Source: Lactobacillus amylolyticus DSM 11664 (GTDB taxonomy: Bacteria > Bacillota > Bacilli > Lactobacillales > Lactobacillaceae). Taken from it: DNA of 64,000 nucleotides. A model generated the notes under the pieces. That model saw nothing but the letters and a program-made list of their open reading frames with translations, was not told the origin of the DNA and made no database searches. Within the stretch, counting starts at the first letter, position 1. Every line of letters begins with the position of its first letter. A program made the position numbers and the translations under genes. Of the stretch, positions 21,358-29,861 are shown one piece after another. The stretch spans positions 62,001 to 126,000 of the forward strand of contig NZ_ADNY01000013.1 in the NCBI RefSeq assembly GCF_000178475.1, in the 5' to 3' direction.

Positions 21358-22824
21358 TTAATCAATATCCTCTTTTAATGCGTTAATGAACAATTCCCAG
21401 CCTTGCTCGCCATCTTCATCATTCTTAAAGACTCCGGCATCTTGCAAAACCCGTTCAAAGACATCCAATACGGCTTGTTGCATTACTTGGTCGACATTTC
21501 CAGCATCAATCTTGTGCTCTTCTTTAATTGCCTTGGCCCATGCTAAATGACTCTCTGCCATCTCATTGCTCTCGCCAAGCCAATACTTCTTAACCTCTTC
21601 CAGCTCTGCCTTTAGCCGCCCTGGCAAAATTGCACGCCCCATTACTTCGATCAAACCAATATTTTCTTTCTTAATATGCCAGAGATCTTGATGTGGGTGA
21701 AAAATTCCTAATGGATATTTATCAGTTGTATTGTTGTCCCGCAAAACGAGATCAAGTACGAATTTTTCTCCTTCTCGGTGCATGATCGGCGTTACTGTAT
21801 GGTGCGGAGTTTTACCAACGAAAGCTTTTATTTGGCGCTTTTCATCGTCATAATGATCCCAAATTTTAATAATTTGCGTACCCAGATTAATTAATGCGGA
21901 AGTATTTTCGCTGCTGAGTCGCAAATCGCTCATCGGCCAATCGACAATACCAGCATCAACATCGGGATAAGAAGTAAATTCAACTTTTTGCTTAATTGCT
22001 GCCTTCATCATTGGAAAGACATGTCTTCCGCCTTGATAGTGCTCATGGGCCAGCATTGAACCGCCCACAATCGGCAGGTCAGCATTTGAACCAACGAAAT
22101 ATTCTGGAAGCTGCTTTTCAATATCTACCAGATTAATCAAAGTTTGTTCATTAATCTTCATTGGTTCATGCTTTTGATCAAGAAAAATGCAGTGCTCATT
22201 GAAATAAGCGTATGGCGAATATTGAAAGCCCCATGGCTTGCCCGCGATCGTCATGCGAATAATGCGCAAATTGGAACGAGCATTCTTGCCGTAGCCACCT
22301 AAGTAGCCTTCGTTTTCAAGACAAAGCGCACATTTTGGATACTTCTTGCCTGTGTCATGAGCGGCGGCTGCAATGGCCTTTGGATCTTTTTCAGGCTTGG
22401 ACAAATTAATCGTAATTTCTAATTTGTGGCCATTTTTGCCAGTTCCGTCAAAGACAATATTTTTGGCAATAGCCTCTTTTTTTACGTAATTGTTTCTGAC
22501 GCATAAGTCATAGAACCAGGAAGTTGCCTCTTTTGACGATTCCTGCATTTTTTGCCAGAAAAGATAATTTACTCTTGAAGGAACAGGTGTCATTAAATCA
22601 TAGAGCTGATCGTTTAAAACTTCCCGTGAAGTTTGATCATCGGCAATCTTCTTATTTCTAACGGCTAAGTCAACCAATTGTTTTGCGGCTGGCAAGCTGT
22701 TGCTTGCATCTTCTTCATGATCGCCAACCAAAGCCCGGATTTTATTAATTAGATAAACACGATCAAGTGGCTCAAAACTACCTGCAGCTATTACTTCATC
22801 TGCAAATTTTTCAATAACTTTCAT
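21358..22824 (-). CDS. galT: Galactose-1-phosphate uridylyltransferase, class II
   Basis: A 488-residue enzyme transferring UMP between UDP-glucose and galactose-1-phosphate. The length and motifs (GSNADLPIVGGSMLAHEHYQ, then GGRHVFPM) are those of the Gram-positive class II GalT, distinct from the ~350-residue enterobacterial type. CALCLENEGYLGGYGKNARS matches the family's N-terminal conserved block. It starts 20 bases after the galK stop and runs into galM. Confidence 0.95.
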   Translation of the reverse strand: MKVIEKFADEVIAAGSFEPLDRVYLINKIRALVGDHEEDASNSLPAAKQLVDLAVRNKKIADDQTSREVLNDQLYDLMTPVPSRVNYLFWQKMQESSKEATSWFYDLCVRNNYVKKEAIAKNIVFDGTGKNGHKLEITINLSKPEKDPKAIAAAAHDTGKKYPKCALCLENEGYLGGYGKNARSNLRIIRMTIAGKPWGFQYSPYAYFNEHCIFLDQKHEPMKINEQTLINLVDIEKQLPEYFVGSNADLPIVGGSMLAHEHYQGGRHVFPMMKAAIKQKVEFTSYPDVDAGIVDWPMSDLRLSSENTSALINLGTQIIKIWDHYDDEKRQIKAFVGKTPHHTVTPIMHREGEKFVLDLVLRDNNTTDKYPLGIFHPHQDLWHIKKENIGLIEVMGRAILPGRLKAELEEVKKYWLGESNEMAESHLAWAKAIKEEHKIDAGNVDQVMQQAVLDVFERVLQDAGVFKNDEDGEQGWELFINALKEDID

Positions 22825-22844
22825 ATTCTTTGTCCTTTTCTTAC

Positions 22845-24014
22845 TTAAATCTTTTTAGTACCGTCAACAATTTCTGCATCGTAGAAACTAGCATCATAGC
22901 CAATCCGGTCGCGGTAAACTTTGCCAACATTCTTCTTAAAGGCATCGGCTTGGTCTTTCTTGACAATTGCAATTGCAGAGCCGCCAAAGCCGCCACCGAT
23001 CATTCTTGCGCCAAGTACGCCAGGTTGCTTCCAAGCTGTTTCTGCTAAAGTATCAAGTTCTTTACCAGTTACTTCGTAGTCGTAATGAAGCGAAATGTGA
23101 GAAGCATTGATCAAACGACCAAGCTTAGCTAAGTCATTGTCTTCCATGGCCTTGGTGGCTCTTAAAGTTCTGCCGTTTTCACTGACAGCATGACGGGCAC
23201 GTTTCAACTCAGTCTCATCATTAATCAGGTAGCTGTATTCATCAAAGGTGTGATCATCCAGTTCGCCCAAAGCCTTAATCTTCAACTTGGTTTGCAGCTT
23301 TTCCAAAGCGCCATGACATTCAGCAACCCGATCATTATAAGCGGAAGAAGCTAAAGTATGCTGTTTGTTAGTGGACATAATAATGATTTCATAATCGCCC
23401 AATTTAAGTGGCTTATATTCATATTCCATGGTGTTGCAATCAAGGAAAATAGCACTGTCTTTTTTGCCCATAATGCAGGCAAATTGATCCATAATTCCTG
23501 AGTTCAAACCAACAAATTCGTTTTCAGTCTTTTGACCCAATTTGGCTAAAGCAATGCGGTCAATATCTAAGTCGAATTCTTCTTTAAGAATGATTCCCAT
23601 CAGCATTTCAATCGCAGCTGAAGATGAAAGACCCGAACCAGATGGCAAATTAGCTTTAACATAAAGATTAAAACCATGATTGATTTTTGCGCCATCTTTT
23701 CGTTGGCGCAGGTATGTCAACATCCCTTTAAAGTAGTTTGCCCAAAAGCGATCATCTTTTTCAACCGTTTCATCATCAAGGTCAAATTCAACTACTGGTC
23801 CATGGACATTGCCTGAATAAAGGGTAATTTTATTGTCCTTGCGTGGGCCATAGACGCCATAGATTCCTAAACTGATCGCAGCTGGAAAGACGTGACCGCC
23901 ATTGTAATCGGTGTGTTCGCCGATCACATTGATTCTACCTGGTGAGAAAAAGATGTCTTGTCCTTTTTCACCAAATTTTTCTTGATAAGCTTTTAGTAAT
24001 TCTTCTTTGTTCAT
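22845..24014 (-). CDS. galK: Galactokinase
   Basis: A 389-residue GHMP kinase phosphorylating galactose at C1. The galactokinase signature GRINVIGEHTDYNGGHVFP is at the N-terminus, the ATP loop LPSGSGLSSSAAIEM near residue 125, and the C-terminal motif GARMIGGGFGGSAIA near 340. It is the first gene of galKTM. Its promoter overlaps two inverted repeats and is followed by a good cre site, pointing to GalR and CcpA control. Confidence 0.97.
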   Translation of the reverse strand: MNKEELLKAYQEKFGEKGQDIFFSPGRINVIGEHTDYNGGHVFPAAISLGIYGVYGPRKDNKITLYSGNVHGPVVEFDLDDETVEKDDRFWANYFKGMLTYLRQRKDGAKINHGFNLYVKANLPSGSGLSSSAAIEMLMGIILKEEFDLDIDRIALAKLGQKTENEFVGLNSGIMDQFACIMGKKDSAIFLDCNTMEYEYKPLKLGDYEIIIMSTNKQHTLASSAYNDRVAECHGALEKLQTKLKIKALGELDDHTFDEYSYLINDETELKRARHAVSENGRTLRATKAMEDNDLAKLGRLINASHISLHYDYEVTGKELDTLAETAWKQPGVLGARMIGGGFGGSAIAIVKKDQADAFKKNVGKVYRDRIGYDASFYDAEIVDGTKKI

Positions 24015-24036
24015 TTTTGATACCTCATTTTATTTT

Positions 24037-24050
24037 TGCAATCGTTTTCA
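24037..24050 (-). promoter_or_regulatory. cre site (CcpA operator) in the galK leader
   Basis: TGAAAACGATTGCA on the complement matches the catabolite-responsive consensus TGNAANCGNWNNCA at every fixed position. It starts about at the expected transcription start, a place where CcpA represses. Confidence 0.75.
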
Positions 24051-24054
24051 TAAA

Positions 24055-24095
24055 TTTAGTATAAAGCTTATTACTAAATTAGTAAATATTTTTAC
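24055..24095 (-). promoter_or_regulatory. galKTM promoter with overlapping operator-like repeats
   Basis: On the complement, TTTACT and TATACT are 17 bases apart (24081-24086 and 24058-24063). A perfect seven-base inverted repeat, TTTAGTA/TACTAAA (24055-24078), covers the -10. A second near-palindrome, GTAAATATTTTTAC (24082-24095), covers the -35. Similar GTAAAT elements occur before galR and galE, so these are the likely GalR sites. Confidence 0.65.
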
Positions 24096-24103
24096 TGGCT
24101 AAA

Positions 24104-24143
24104 ATAAAAAAGAGCTTTTGCTTACTCTTCTAATAAAAGCTCT
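24104..24143 (-). terminator. Terminator of galR
   Basis: The stem AGAGCTTTT/AAAAGCTCT overlaps the galR stop codon and is followed on the minus strand by a T-rich run. Confidence 0.7.
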
Positions 24144-25128
24144 TTCTGACAATCAAATTGGTATTCATCTCTAGGTGCAAATTAGGGCGATGCGGATCAC
24201 GAATTCTGCCTAAAAGCATATCCAATGCCAATTTGCCCATTTCTGTTTGATCAATGTTATAAGTAGTTAACGGCGGCGACATGTATTGACTGACATCGTT
24301 ATTGTTAATACTAATGATCGCAATATCTTGGGGCACTTTAACATCTGCTTCATTCAAAGCCTGCAATACTCCAACGCTCAAAGTATCTGACGAAACAATC
24401 AGTGCCTCTGGCAAATTATCCTTGCATTCCTGCAGCATTTTCCGACACAACCGATAGCCATTTTTGACGCTAACGATTCCTTGCGCAAAAACTTTTGCTT
24501 CTTTAATATTCTTCAAGCGCGCCGTCTCACGAAATCTGATTTCACGAATATCCCTTTGTGAAGCTCCATCTAAGTTAAAACTTTCAGCCCCAATAAAAGC
24601 AATTCTCTGGTAGCCTTTTTGAGTTAAACGATCAAGTGCATCTTCAACGGCAAGCCCTAAATTAGGCTGTACGGAATCAAATAATTGCGGAGCAGGATTA
24701 ATATCAATGAACACGCCATTTGCCAAAACTTGGTGCAGATTTTGCAAGTCCTTTTCCGTAATTTCAGCCGTCCCTACGCCGAGAAAGCCTTGATACAAAT
24801 CAGCTTTTGCAATTAAATCCTTGATGCTGGTAAAGGTTGTCAGCTCCAGCTTTCTCTCTTTAATTACATTCTCAAGTGCCTTTTTCAAATAAGCAAAATA
24901 TTCATCTTGAATGTGTTCAGCGCCGTTAACCCGATAAAGCAAAGCAAGTGGCAGTTTGATCGGCGTTTTCTTTTCTTGCTGCCAATATCCCAGCTCATTT
25001 GCAACTTTTAGGATTTTATTTTTCGTCTCAGCGGTGACTGATAAAGTTTGGTCATTATTTAAGAGACGCGAGACCGTTGCTTGAGAATAGCCTGCTTTAG
25101 CAGCGATTGCTTTAATTGTTGTTGCCAT
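24130..25128 (-). CDS. galR: LacI-family regulator of galactose genes
   Basis: A 332-residue repressor. The N-terminal helix-turn-helix TIKAIAAKAGYSQATVSRLL and hinge are followed by a periplasmic-binding-like sensor domain (FLGVGTAEI, YQRIAFIGAE, ALIVSSDTLSVGVLQAL). It is placed between galKTM and the divergent galE, so control of the Leloir genes is the natural role; galactose or a sugar phosphate would be the inducer. The symbol rests on context. I use ATG 25128; a GTG nine bases upstream is possible. Candidate operators overlap its own -35 region, which suggests autoregulation. Confidence 0.85.
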   Translation of the reverse strand: MATTIKAIAAKAGYSQATVSRLLNNDQTLSVTAETKNKILKVANELGYWQQEKKTPIKLPLALLYRVNGAEHIQDEYFAYLKKALENVIKERKLELTTFTSIKDLIAKADLYQGFLGVGTAEITEKDLQNLHQVLANGVFIDINPAPQLFDSVQPNLGLAVEDALDRLTQKGYQRIAFIGAESFNLDGASQRDIREIRFRETARLKNIKEAKVFAQGIVSVKNGYRLCRKMLQECKDNLPEALIVSSDTLSVGVLQALNEADVKVPQDIAIISINNNDVSQYMSPPLTTYNIDQTEMGKLALDMLLGRIRDPHRPNLHLEMNTNLIVRKSFY

Positions 25129-25165
25129 AAAAATCACTCTTTTTTAGAAAATCTTCGATAATCCT

Positions 25166-25195
25166 ATTATACAAAGAAAAGCGCCAAATGGTAAA
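25166..25195 (-). promoter_or_regulatory. Promoter of galR
   Basis: On the complement, TTTACC and TATAAT are separated by 18 bases. The -35 lies inside a GTAAATATTT element resembling the galK operators. Confidence 0.6.
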
Positions 25196-25254
25196 TATTT
25201 TATTAAAATAGTAAATGTGTTTATTTTTTGGCTAAACATGTGATATACTATAAT
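25190..25254 (+). promoter_or_regulatory. galE promoter region with GalR-like elements
   Basis: Two copies of GTAAAT (25191 and 25211) precede TTTTTTGGCTAAA, which echoes the sequence TTTTTACTGGCTAAA beside galK. A -10 (TATACT, 25244-25249, or TATAAT, 25249-25254) follows, with a weak TTTATT as -35. Confidence 0.5.
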
Positions 25255-25285
25255 CGATTTTTGAATTGAAAAAAGGAGTACGAAA

Positions 25286-26279
25286 ATGCGTGTTTTAGTT
25301 ATCGGTGGTGCAGGCTATATTGGCTCGCATGCCGTTAAGAAGTTGGTTGCTGAAGGAGACGATGTCGTCGTCCTTGATGCTTTATACACCGGCCACAGAA
25401 AAGCGGTTGACCCAAAGGCCAAGTTTTATCAAGGAGATATTGAAGATACCTTTTTGGTAAGCAAGATCTTGCGTGATGAAAAAATTGATGCTGTCATGCA
25501 CTTTGCTGCTTACTCACTTGTTCCAGAATCAGTTAAAAGGCCGCTTAAGTATTACGACAACAATGTTAATGGCATGATTTCACTATTAAGGGCAATGAAC
25601 GATGCTGGTACCAAATATTTGATTTTCTCATCCAGTGCTGCAACTTATGGGGTTCCTAAGAAGCTGCCTATCACTGAAGATACGCCGCTTGATCCAATCA
25701 ACCCATATGGCGAAACCAAGATGATGATGGAGAAGATCATGGCTTGGGCTGATAAAGCTGACGGTATTAAGTACACTGCTCTTCGTTACTTCAACGTTGC
25801 TGGTGCAGCTGAAGATGGAACGATCGGTGAAGACCACGCCCCAGAAACTCACCTTATTCCAAATATTTTAAAGAGTGCAATTTCAGGCGATGGCAAGTTC
25901 ACTATCTTTGGTGATGATTACAACACCAAGGACGGCACCAACGTCCGTGACTACGTTCAGGTTGAAGACTTAATCGATGCTCACATTTTGGCTCTTAAGC
26001 ACTTAATGAAGACCAACAAGTCAGATGTCTTTAATTTGGGTACTGCTCATGGCTATTCCAACCTTGAAATTTTGGAATCTACTAAAAAAGTTACCGGCAT
26101 CGACATTCCTTACACAATGGGTCCACGTCGTGGCGGCGATCCAGACAGCTTGGTTGCCGATTCAACCCAAAGCAAGAACTATTTTGGGCTGGTCACCAAA
26201 GCATGAAAACGTCGATGACGTCATCAGAACTGCTTGGAATTGGCATAAGAGTCACCCAAAGGGTTACGGAGACAAGTAA
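25286..26279 (+). pseudogene. galE: UDP-glucose 4-epimerase, frameshifted near the 3' end
   Basis: An SDR-family epimerase interconverting UDP-galactose and UDP-glucose, the step that links galKTM to glycolysis and to exopolysaccharide precursors. The Rossmann motif GGAGYIGSHAVKKL is at the N-terminus, and the catalytic SSAATYG and NPYGETKMM (YxxxK) motifs are intact. Near 26166-26168 the run CCC breaks the frame: with CC the protein would read DSTKARTILGWSPKHEN and end KGYGDK at about 330 residues, the family length. As written it stops early at 26206 after 306 residues, with the last 33 or so residues wrong. A homopolymer sequencing error is quite possible because the rest is perfect. Confidence 0.9.
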
Positions 26280-26334
26280 AAAATATTTCTGAAGTTAAAT
26301 TATTTTGTTTAAAAAATCTAAATTAAATTCTCAC

Positions 26335-26370
26335 GAAAAAAGCGCCTGGCAACTGCCAGACGCCTTTTTT
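26335..26370. terminator. Bidirectional terminator, galE / orphan gene
   Basis: GCGCCTGGCA/TGCCAGACGC (one mismatch) is flanked by A6 and T6 runs between convergent genes. Confidence 0.85.
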
Positions 26371-26379
26371 ATTCTAAAG

Positions 26380-26832
26380 TTATTCTTGGGTTAATTTACT
26401 GAAAGCCTCGTTGGTTTCGACAATTTCGCCCATTATCTTATTGATCCAATCATTAAGCTTATCATCATCATAAGCTGCCATGCCGCCTTCAGTATCAGCG
26501 ATGTCAGCTACACCATCATTAAAGTCGGCCAATTCAATCATCAACTTTTCAGCAAATTCCTTGGTACTGCCAGAAAAGTTGTTGGCGAATTTCTTAGTAT
26601 TCTCGTACTTTTCCCCAATTTCAGTGAAGATTTCAACATTTTTCTTAAAAACATCATCCAAATTCTTCATATCTTCTTGGTTAGGAACAGTAATTTCTTC
26701 ACCCTTAGTCAATTGATCGTCAAGCCGCACGCCGATATCATTTAAAACCAGGTGTTCGTTGTACAAACGGCTCAATAATTTGATTCCGCTTGGATTGCGT
26801 GCTTCAAAGTTAACAGTAATTTCGTCTGCCAT
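26380..26832 (-). CDS. Uncharacterised acidic protein, 150 residues
   Basis: I do not recognise a family. The protein is acidic (many Asp and Glu), mostly helical in appearance, with no signal peptide, membrane segment or cysteine. It begins MADEITVNFEARNPSGIK and a long amphipathic stretch follows (VFKKNVEIFTEIGEKYENTK), which could form a helical bundle or coiled coil. A purine-rich site (GAGGAAATAATA) precedes the ATG. Codon use looks like its neighbours, with no sign of foreign origin. It is a single-gene unit between galE and a HAD phosphatase. Confidence 0.65.
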   Translation of the reverse strand: MADEITVNFEARNPSGIKLLSRLYNEHLVLNDIGVRLDDQLTKGEEITVPNQEDMKNLDDVFKKNVEIFTEIGEKYENTKKFANNFSGSTKEFAEKLMIELADFNDGVADIADTEGGMAAYDDDKLNDWINKIMGEIVETNEAFSKLTQE

Positions 26833-26880
26833 TATTATTTCCTCGTCTCTTAATAAATTTAGCTAATATAATTGTAATAC

Positions 26881-26914
26881 AAAAAGCAGTGACTTCAAAA
26901 GCCACTGCCTTTTC
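26881..26914 (-). terminator. Terminator of the HAD phosphatase gene
   Basis: GGCAGTGGC/GTCACTGC hairpin, followed on the minus strand by a T5 run. Confidence 0.8.
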
Positions 26915-27732
26915 TAATTATTGCTGAGATAATTTTTAATCACCTTAAAAACGCCATCTTCGGTATTAGCTGGAGCCAAATATTTAGCCGCGTCTTTTGC
27001 TTCCTGACTGCCATTTTTCATCGCGTAGGAATATTTGGCAAACTGCAGCATTTCAACGTCATTGCCGCCATCGCCAAAGGCCATTAAATCATCGCCGGTT
27101 AAGTACATCTTTTCAAGCAGCAGTTTCAGGCCCTCACCTTTATTGACGCCGTAAGCATTAACATCGACCGCGTTTTTAGCTGAAGCAAAGGCGGAAATCT
27201 TTTGCCCAAATTCTTGGTTATACGCAGCTTCAATTTCTTTAGCAATACTGCTATCAGGCACATGGAAAGTTACTTCCAAAATACCATTTTCCGGCAAGAC
27301 AGACCAATCTGAAACTTCAATGCAGGAGCAGCCGGCAAAGTATTCCAAGAATTCTTTTACATTCTTGGGGGCATCCCTGTTAATGTAAGATTGTTTGGTA
27401 TGGAAAACCAAAGTGGTTGCATCAGCATATCTTTGATTAACAAAATCAATCACACCGATTGCATCTTTTCTTGCCAATTGCTGAAGAGCCACTTCCTGAT
27501 CATTCTCGATTAAACGCGCGCCATTAGAAGTCACAAAAGACAATTCTGAATAAAAGTCGGCGAAGTCTTTGCGCAAGCGGACATATGGTCTTCCAGATGA
27601 AATAATAAACTTAACTTGACGCTGATGCAGTTCGGTCAAAATTTCACGAAATTTCTCATGATCAAAGTCGTGTTTTTCATTTAAAAAGGTGCCATCCATA
27701 TCGACAGCAATTGCTTTAAATGGTAGTCCCAT
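26914..27732 (-). CDS. Cof-type HAD-IIB hydrolase
   Basis: A 272-residue HAD phosphatase. Motif I is AVDMDGTFLNEKHDF, motif II ISSGRPY, and motif III/IV GEGLKLLLEK followed by AFGDGGNDVEML. The cap domain of subclass IIB lies between. Family members dephosphorylate sugar phosphates or flavin and pyridoxal phosphates; the substrate here cannot be read. Lactobacilli carry many paralogues. It is monocistronic with its own terminator. Confidence 0.88.
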   Translation of the reverse strand: MGLPFKAIAVDMDGTFLNEKHDFDHEKFREILTELHQRQVKFIISSGRPYVRLRKDFADFYSELSFVTSNGARLIENDQEVALQQLARKDAIGVIDFVNQRYADATTLVFHTKQSYINRDAPKNVKEFLEYFAGCSCIEVSDWSVLPENGILEVTFHVPDSSIAKEIEAAYNQEFGQKISAFASAKNAVDVNAYGVNKGEGLKLLLEKMYLTGDDLMAFGDGGNDVEMLQFAKYSYAMKNGSQEAKDAAKYLAPANTEDGVFKVIKNYLSNN

Positions 27733-27783
27733 AATTTACCCCAATCTCAAAATAGTTAACAACTTATTATAGCCTATTTTGGA

Positions 27784-28641
27784 TCAAAATGAATTTAACT
27801 GGTAACCAGAGATTTCCAGAAGATATTTAATTTGTTCTGCTTTTTCAGATTGATGCTCCAGTCGAGCTTGATAATACTTGACCGTTAATTTTTGCAGCAA
27901 AATCAGCTTTGAATCAGACAATCGGTTCAAATAATTCAGTGCTTTTTCGAATTCGTCACGCTGATTATCCTGGTAATAAAACCGCGCATACCTGGCTTCG
28001 ATATTGGCAAGCAAAGAGAGTTAATATTCGTCCCTTTCTTTTTGATAATTATAATCGTTAAAAATTGAGTTAATCAGCTCTGCCAATTCTTGAAAGGAAT
28101 AGAGGGACATCGACATGAAGAAGATCCAGAGCGAATCTTGATCCCATTTTCCTAGCTGAAAAATAGTATGTTTGGGTTTGCGCTGATCATATTTGGAAAT
28201 ACGATATTGGGTATCGCCCAAATCTGTCAGGAGTAGTGAAATCACCTGCTTGTACTTTTGATTTGTAAAGTTCGGGTCATTCAAAATTGCTATCAGACTG
28301 GCCGCATCCCTTTCGAAATAAGCTGCTTCAATTATTTCTTGATAAGGAAGATTTTTTGGCTTTAACGCTTTTAATTCATCAACTTTTTCTTCATAAAAAG
28401 CCAATGTCAGCTGATCTTGAATGATTTGATCTTCGGTTCTTAATTCGGTTATCCCTGAGAAGAAATCGTATAAAGACGTGTGATGATCATTTAAAATATC
28501 TAGTAGATCATTGATTGTAATATCATGCTTTTCATGCTCAACCTTAGAATAAAAAGAAGTTGTCATAATATTATCAATCATTTCAGCTTGCGTCAGACCA
28601 AGGAGAATTCTGGTTCTCTTTAATTGTTGTGCTATTCTCAT
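27784..28641 (-). pseudogene. Rgg/GadR/MutR-like regulator, interrupted by a nonsense codon
   Basis: The full frame is 285 codons, the usual length for Rgg proteins. It starts with an XRE-type helix-turn-helix (MRIAQQLKRTRILLGLTQAE, then SFYSKVEHEKHDITINDLL) and a TPR-like helical C-terminal half. A TAA at 28021-28023 lies in the same frame between RDEY and LSLLANIEARYARFYYQD; CAA would restore Gln. The N-terminal 206 residues would still contain the DNA-binding domain, so a truncated product could bind DNA without the full peptide-sensing domain. Rgg proteins usually sense short hydrophobic peptides; no such peptide gene was recognised next to it. Confidence 0.8.
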
Positions 28642-28730
28642 ATCTATCTCTATTTCTTTTCCCTATTCGAAGTTTCAGATCAATAATATGTTCTTTTCTG
28701 TATAAAGTCCTAAAATATCTATATTTGAAT

Positions 28731-28759
28731 AAAAAAGCATCGACTTTTTCTGTCGACGC
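28731..28759 (-). terminator. Terminator of the second Rgg-like gene
   Basis: GCGTCGACAG/GTCGATGC hairpin, followed on the minus strand by T6. Confidence 0.8.
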
Positions 28760-28763
28760 CTCT

Positions 28764-29577
28764 TTAAGCTACTGTGTCCTTAATTAACGGGTAATACTTG
28801 CCCTTCTTCAAAATATGAATTATTTCATTTTTCGTTTCATCATCATGCTTAAATAGCGATTCATAATATGTTGCTAGCAAATCGCTAAAACCAATCTCTG
28901 GAGTGACTGGCAATTCTCTTAAAAACTTAATTGGGAGCCGCATGTAAGATTCATCCGCCTTCTCATGGTAGCAGCAATCAAGAAATTTACGGCAATCCAA
29001 GAAACAAATTGCAGCGTGAAGGGATTTGACGCCGGATGTTTTTTAAAGGCCGAGAAGGCTGATTTAACCAATTCATAGGAAGTTTCAATGTCCATCAAGA
29101 CAACTCTTGACTTAAAAAGTAAAATGACATGTGGTCCCAGTCTTCGCCGACAATTAGTGACTTTACTTTTGCCTTCAATTCGGTAGAAATATGATCATTA
29201 GAATGAGTTACCCAGGCGTAGGCTAATTCTAATCTAAATTTAAGCCAGGATGGTAAATCATTATCTTTTTGATTTAATTTGGTTTCAATTTCCTTTAACT
29301 TGGCAAGGTTTTTAGTATTTTTAGCAAAAGTAATTTCTGATTCAATCTCATAATAGGAATTGTATTGATTTTTGCTTTGATTGCTGAGACGGCTGAAGAA
29401 ACTAACTACATCAAAATGATGGGCAGTGAGCAACTTAATTAATAGGTCGGCGTCGATGCCACGCTTATCATTTTCTACTTTTGAATAAAATGATTGCGTT
29501 ACGATTCCTCCGGCCATCTCTTTTTGTGTCATACCAGCATGCAGGCGGTAAGTTTTTAAAGTTTGCCCAATTGTCAT
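28764..29577 (-). pseudogene. Second Rgg-like regulator, two frameshifts
   Basis: It starts MTIGQTLKTYRLHAGMTQKE with the XRE helix-turn-helix (QSFYSKVENDKRGIDADLL), clearly paralogous to the neighbouring regulator. Two one-base losses break it. Near 29095-29100, one more T would read SQELFLMDIETSYELV. Near 29040-29045, one more A in an A6 run would continue AFKKTSGVKSLHAAICFLDC. With both corrected it is 271 residues, the right size for Rgg. The C-terminal part (KFLDCCYHEKADESY onward) is otherwise well preserved. Confidence 0.75.
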
Positions 29578-29624
29578 AAATTATCCTTCAAAATCTAATC
29601 AAGATTATTATAGCGGATTTATGT

Positions 29625-29670
29625 ATAAAAAAAAGAGTTGCACACTCACTTCATGTACAACTCTTTTTTC
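29625..29670 (-). terminator. Terminator after the SLAP remnant
   Basis: GAGTTGTACATGAAG/GTGTGCAACTC hairpin with a T8 run on the minus strand. Confidence 0.8.
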
Positions 29671-29683
29671 ATTCAAGAATTAT

Positions 29684-29783
29684 TTATCTTAAGTTCAATT
29701 TGCTTGCTGGAATCCAAAGGTTCTTACCTGCAATCTTGTAGTAAGTCTTGCCAGTAACTTGACCATTTGCATTGTTATTTTTA
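29684..29783 (-). pseudogene. Remnant of an S-layer (SLAP) C-terminal domain
   Basis: About 30 codons in one frame read GKTYYKIAGKNLWIPASKL, ending NLR and a stop. This is the typical end of the SLAP cell-wall-binding repeat found in S-layer and S-layer-associated proteins of the acidophilus group. No start codon or upstream body exists: the glnA terminator lies directly before it. It still has a good terminator after its stop. It is best read as the tail of a deleted surface-protein gene. Confidence 0.7.
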
Positions 29784-29788
29784 TTAAA

Positions 29789-29816
29789 GAAAAAGCCGTC
29801 CATAAAGGACGACTTT
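29789..29816 (-). terminator. Terminator of glnA
   Basis: AAGTCGTCC/GGACGGCTT stem with a T-rich tail on the minus strand, 45 bases after the glnA stop. Confidence 0.8.
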
Positions 29817-29861
29817 AATCTAGAGGATATATAAGTAAGTTTTTCTTCTATTAATTAAGAA

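Noticed and set aside
26400-29700. A possible new defence or signalling island
   Set aside because: The region holds an orphan gene, a HAD phosphatase, two broken Rgg genes and an S-layer tail. No nuclease, toxin pair, integrase or repeats were found, so there is no support for a system.
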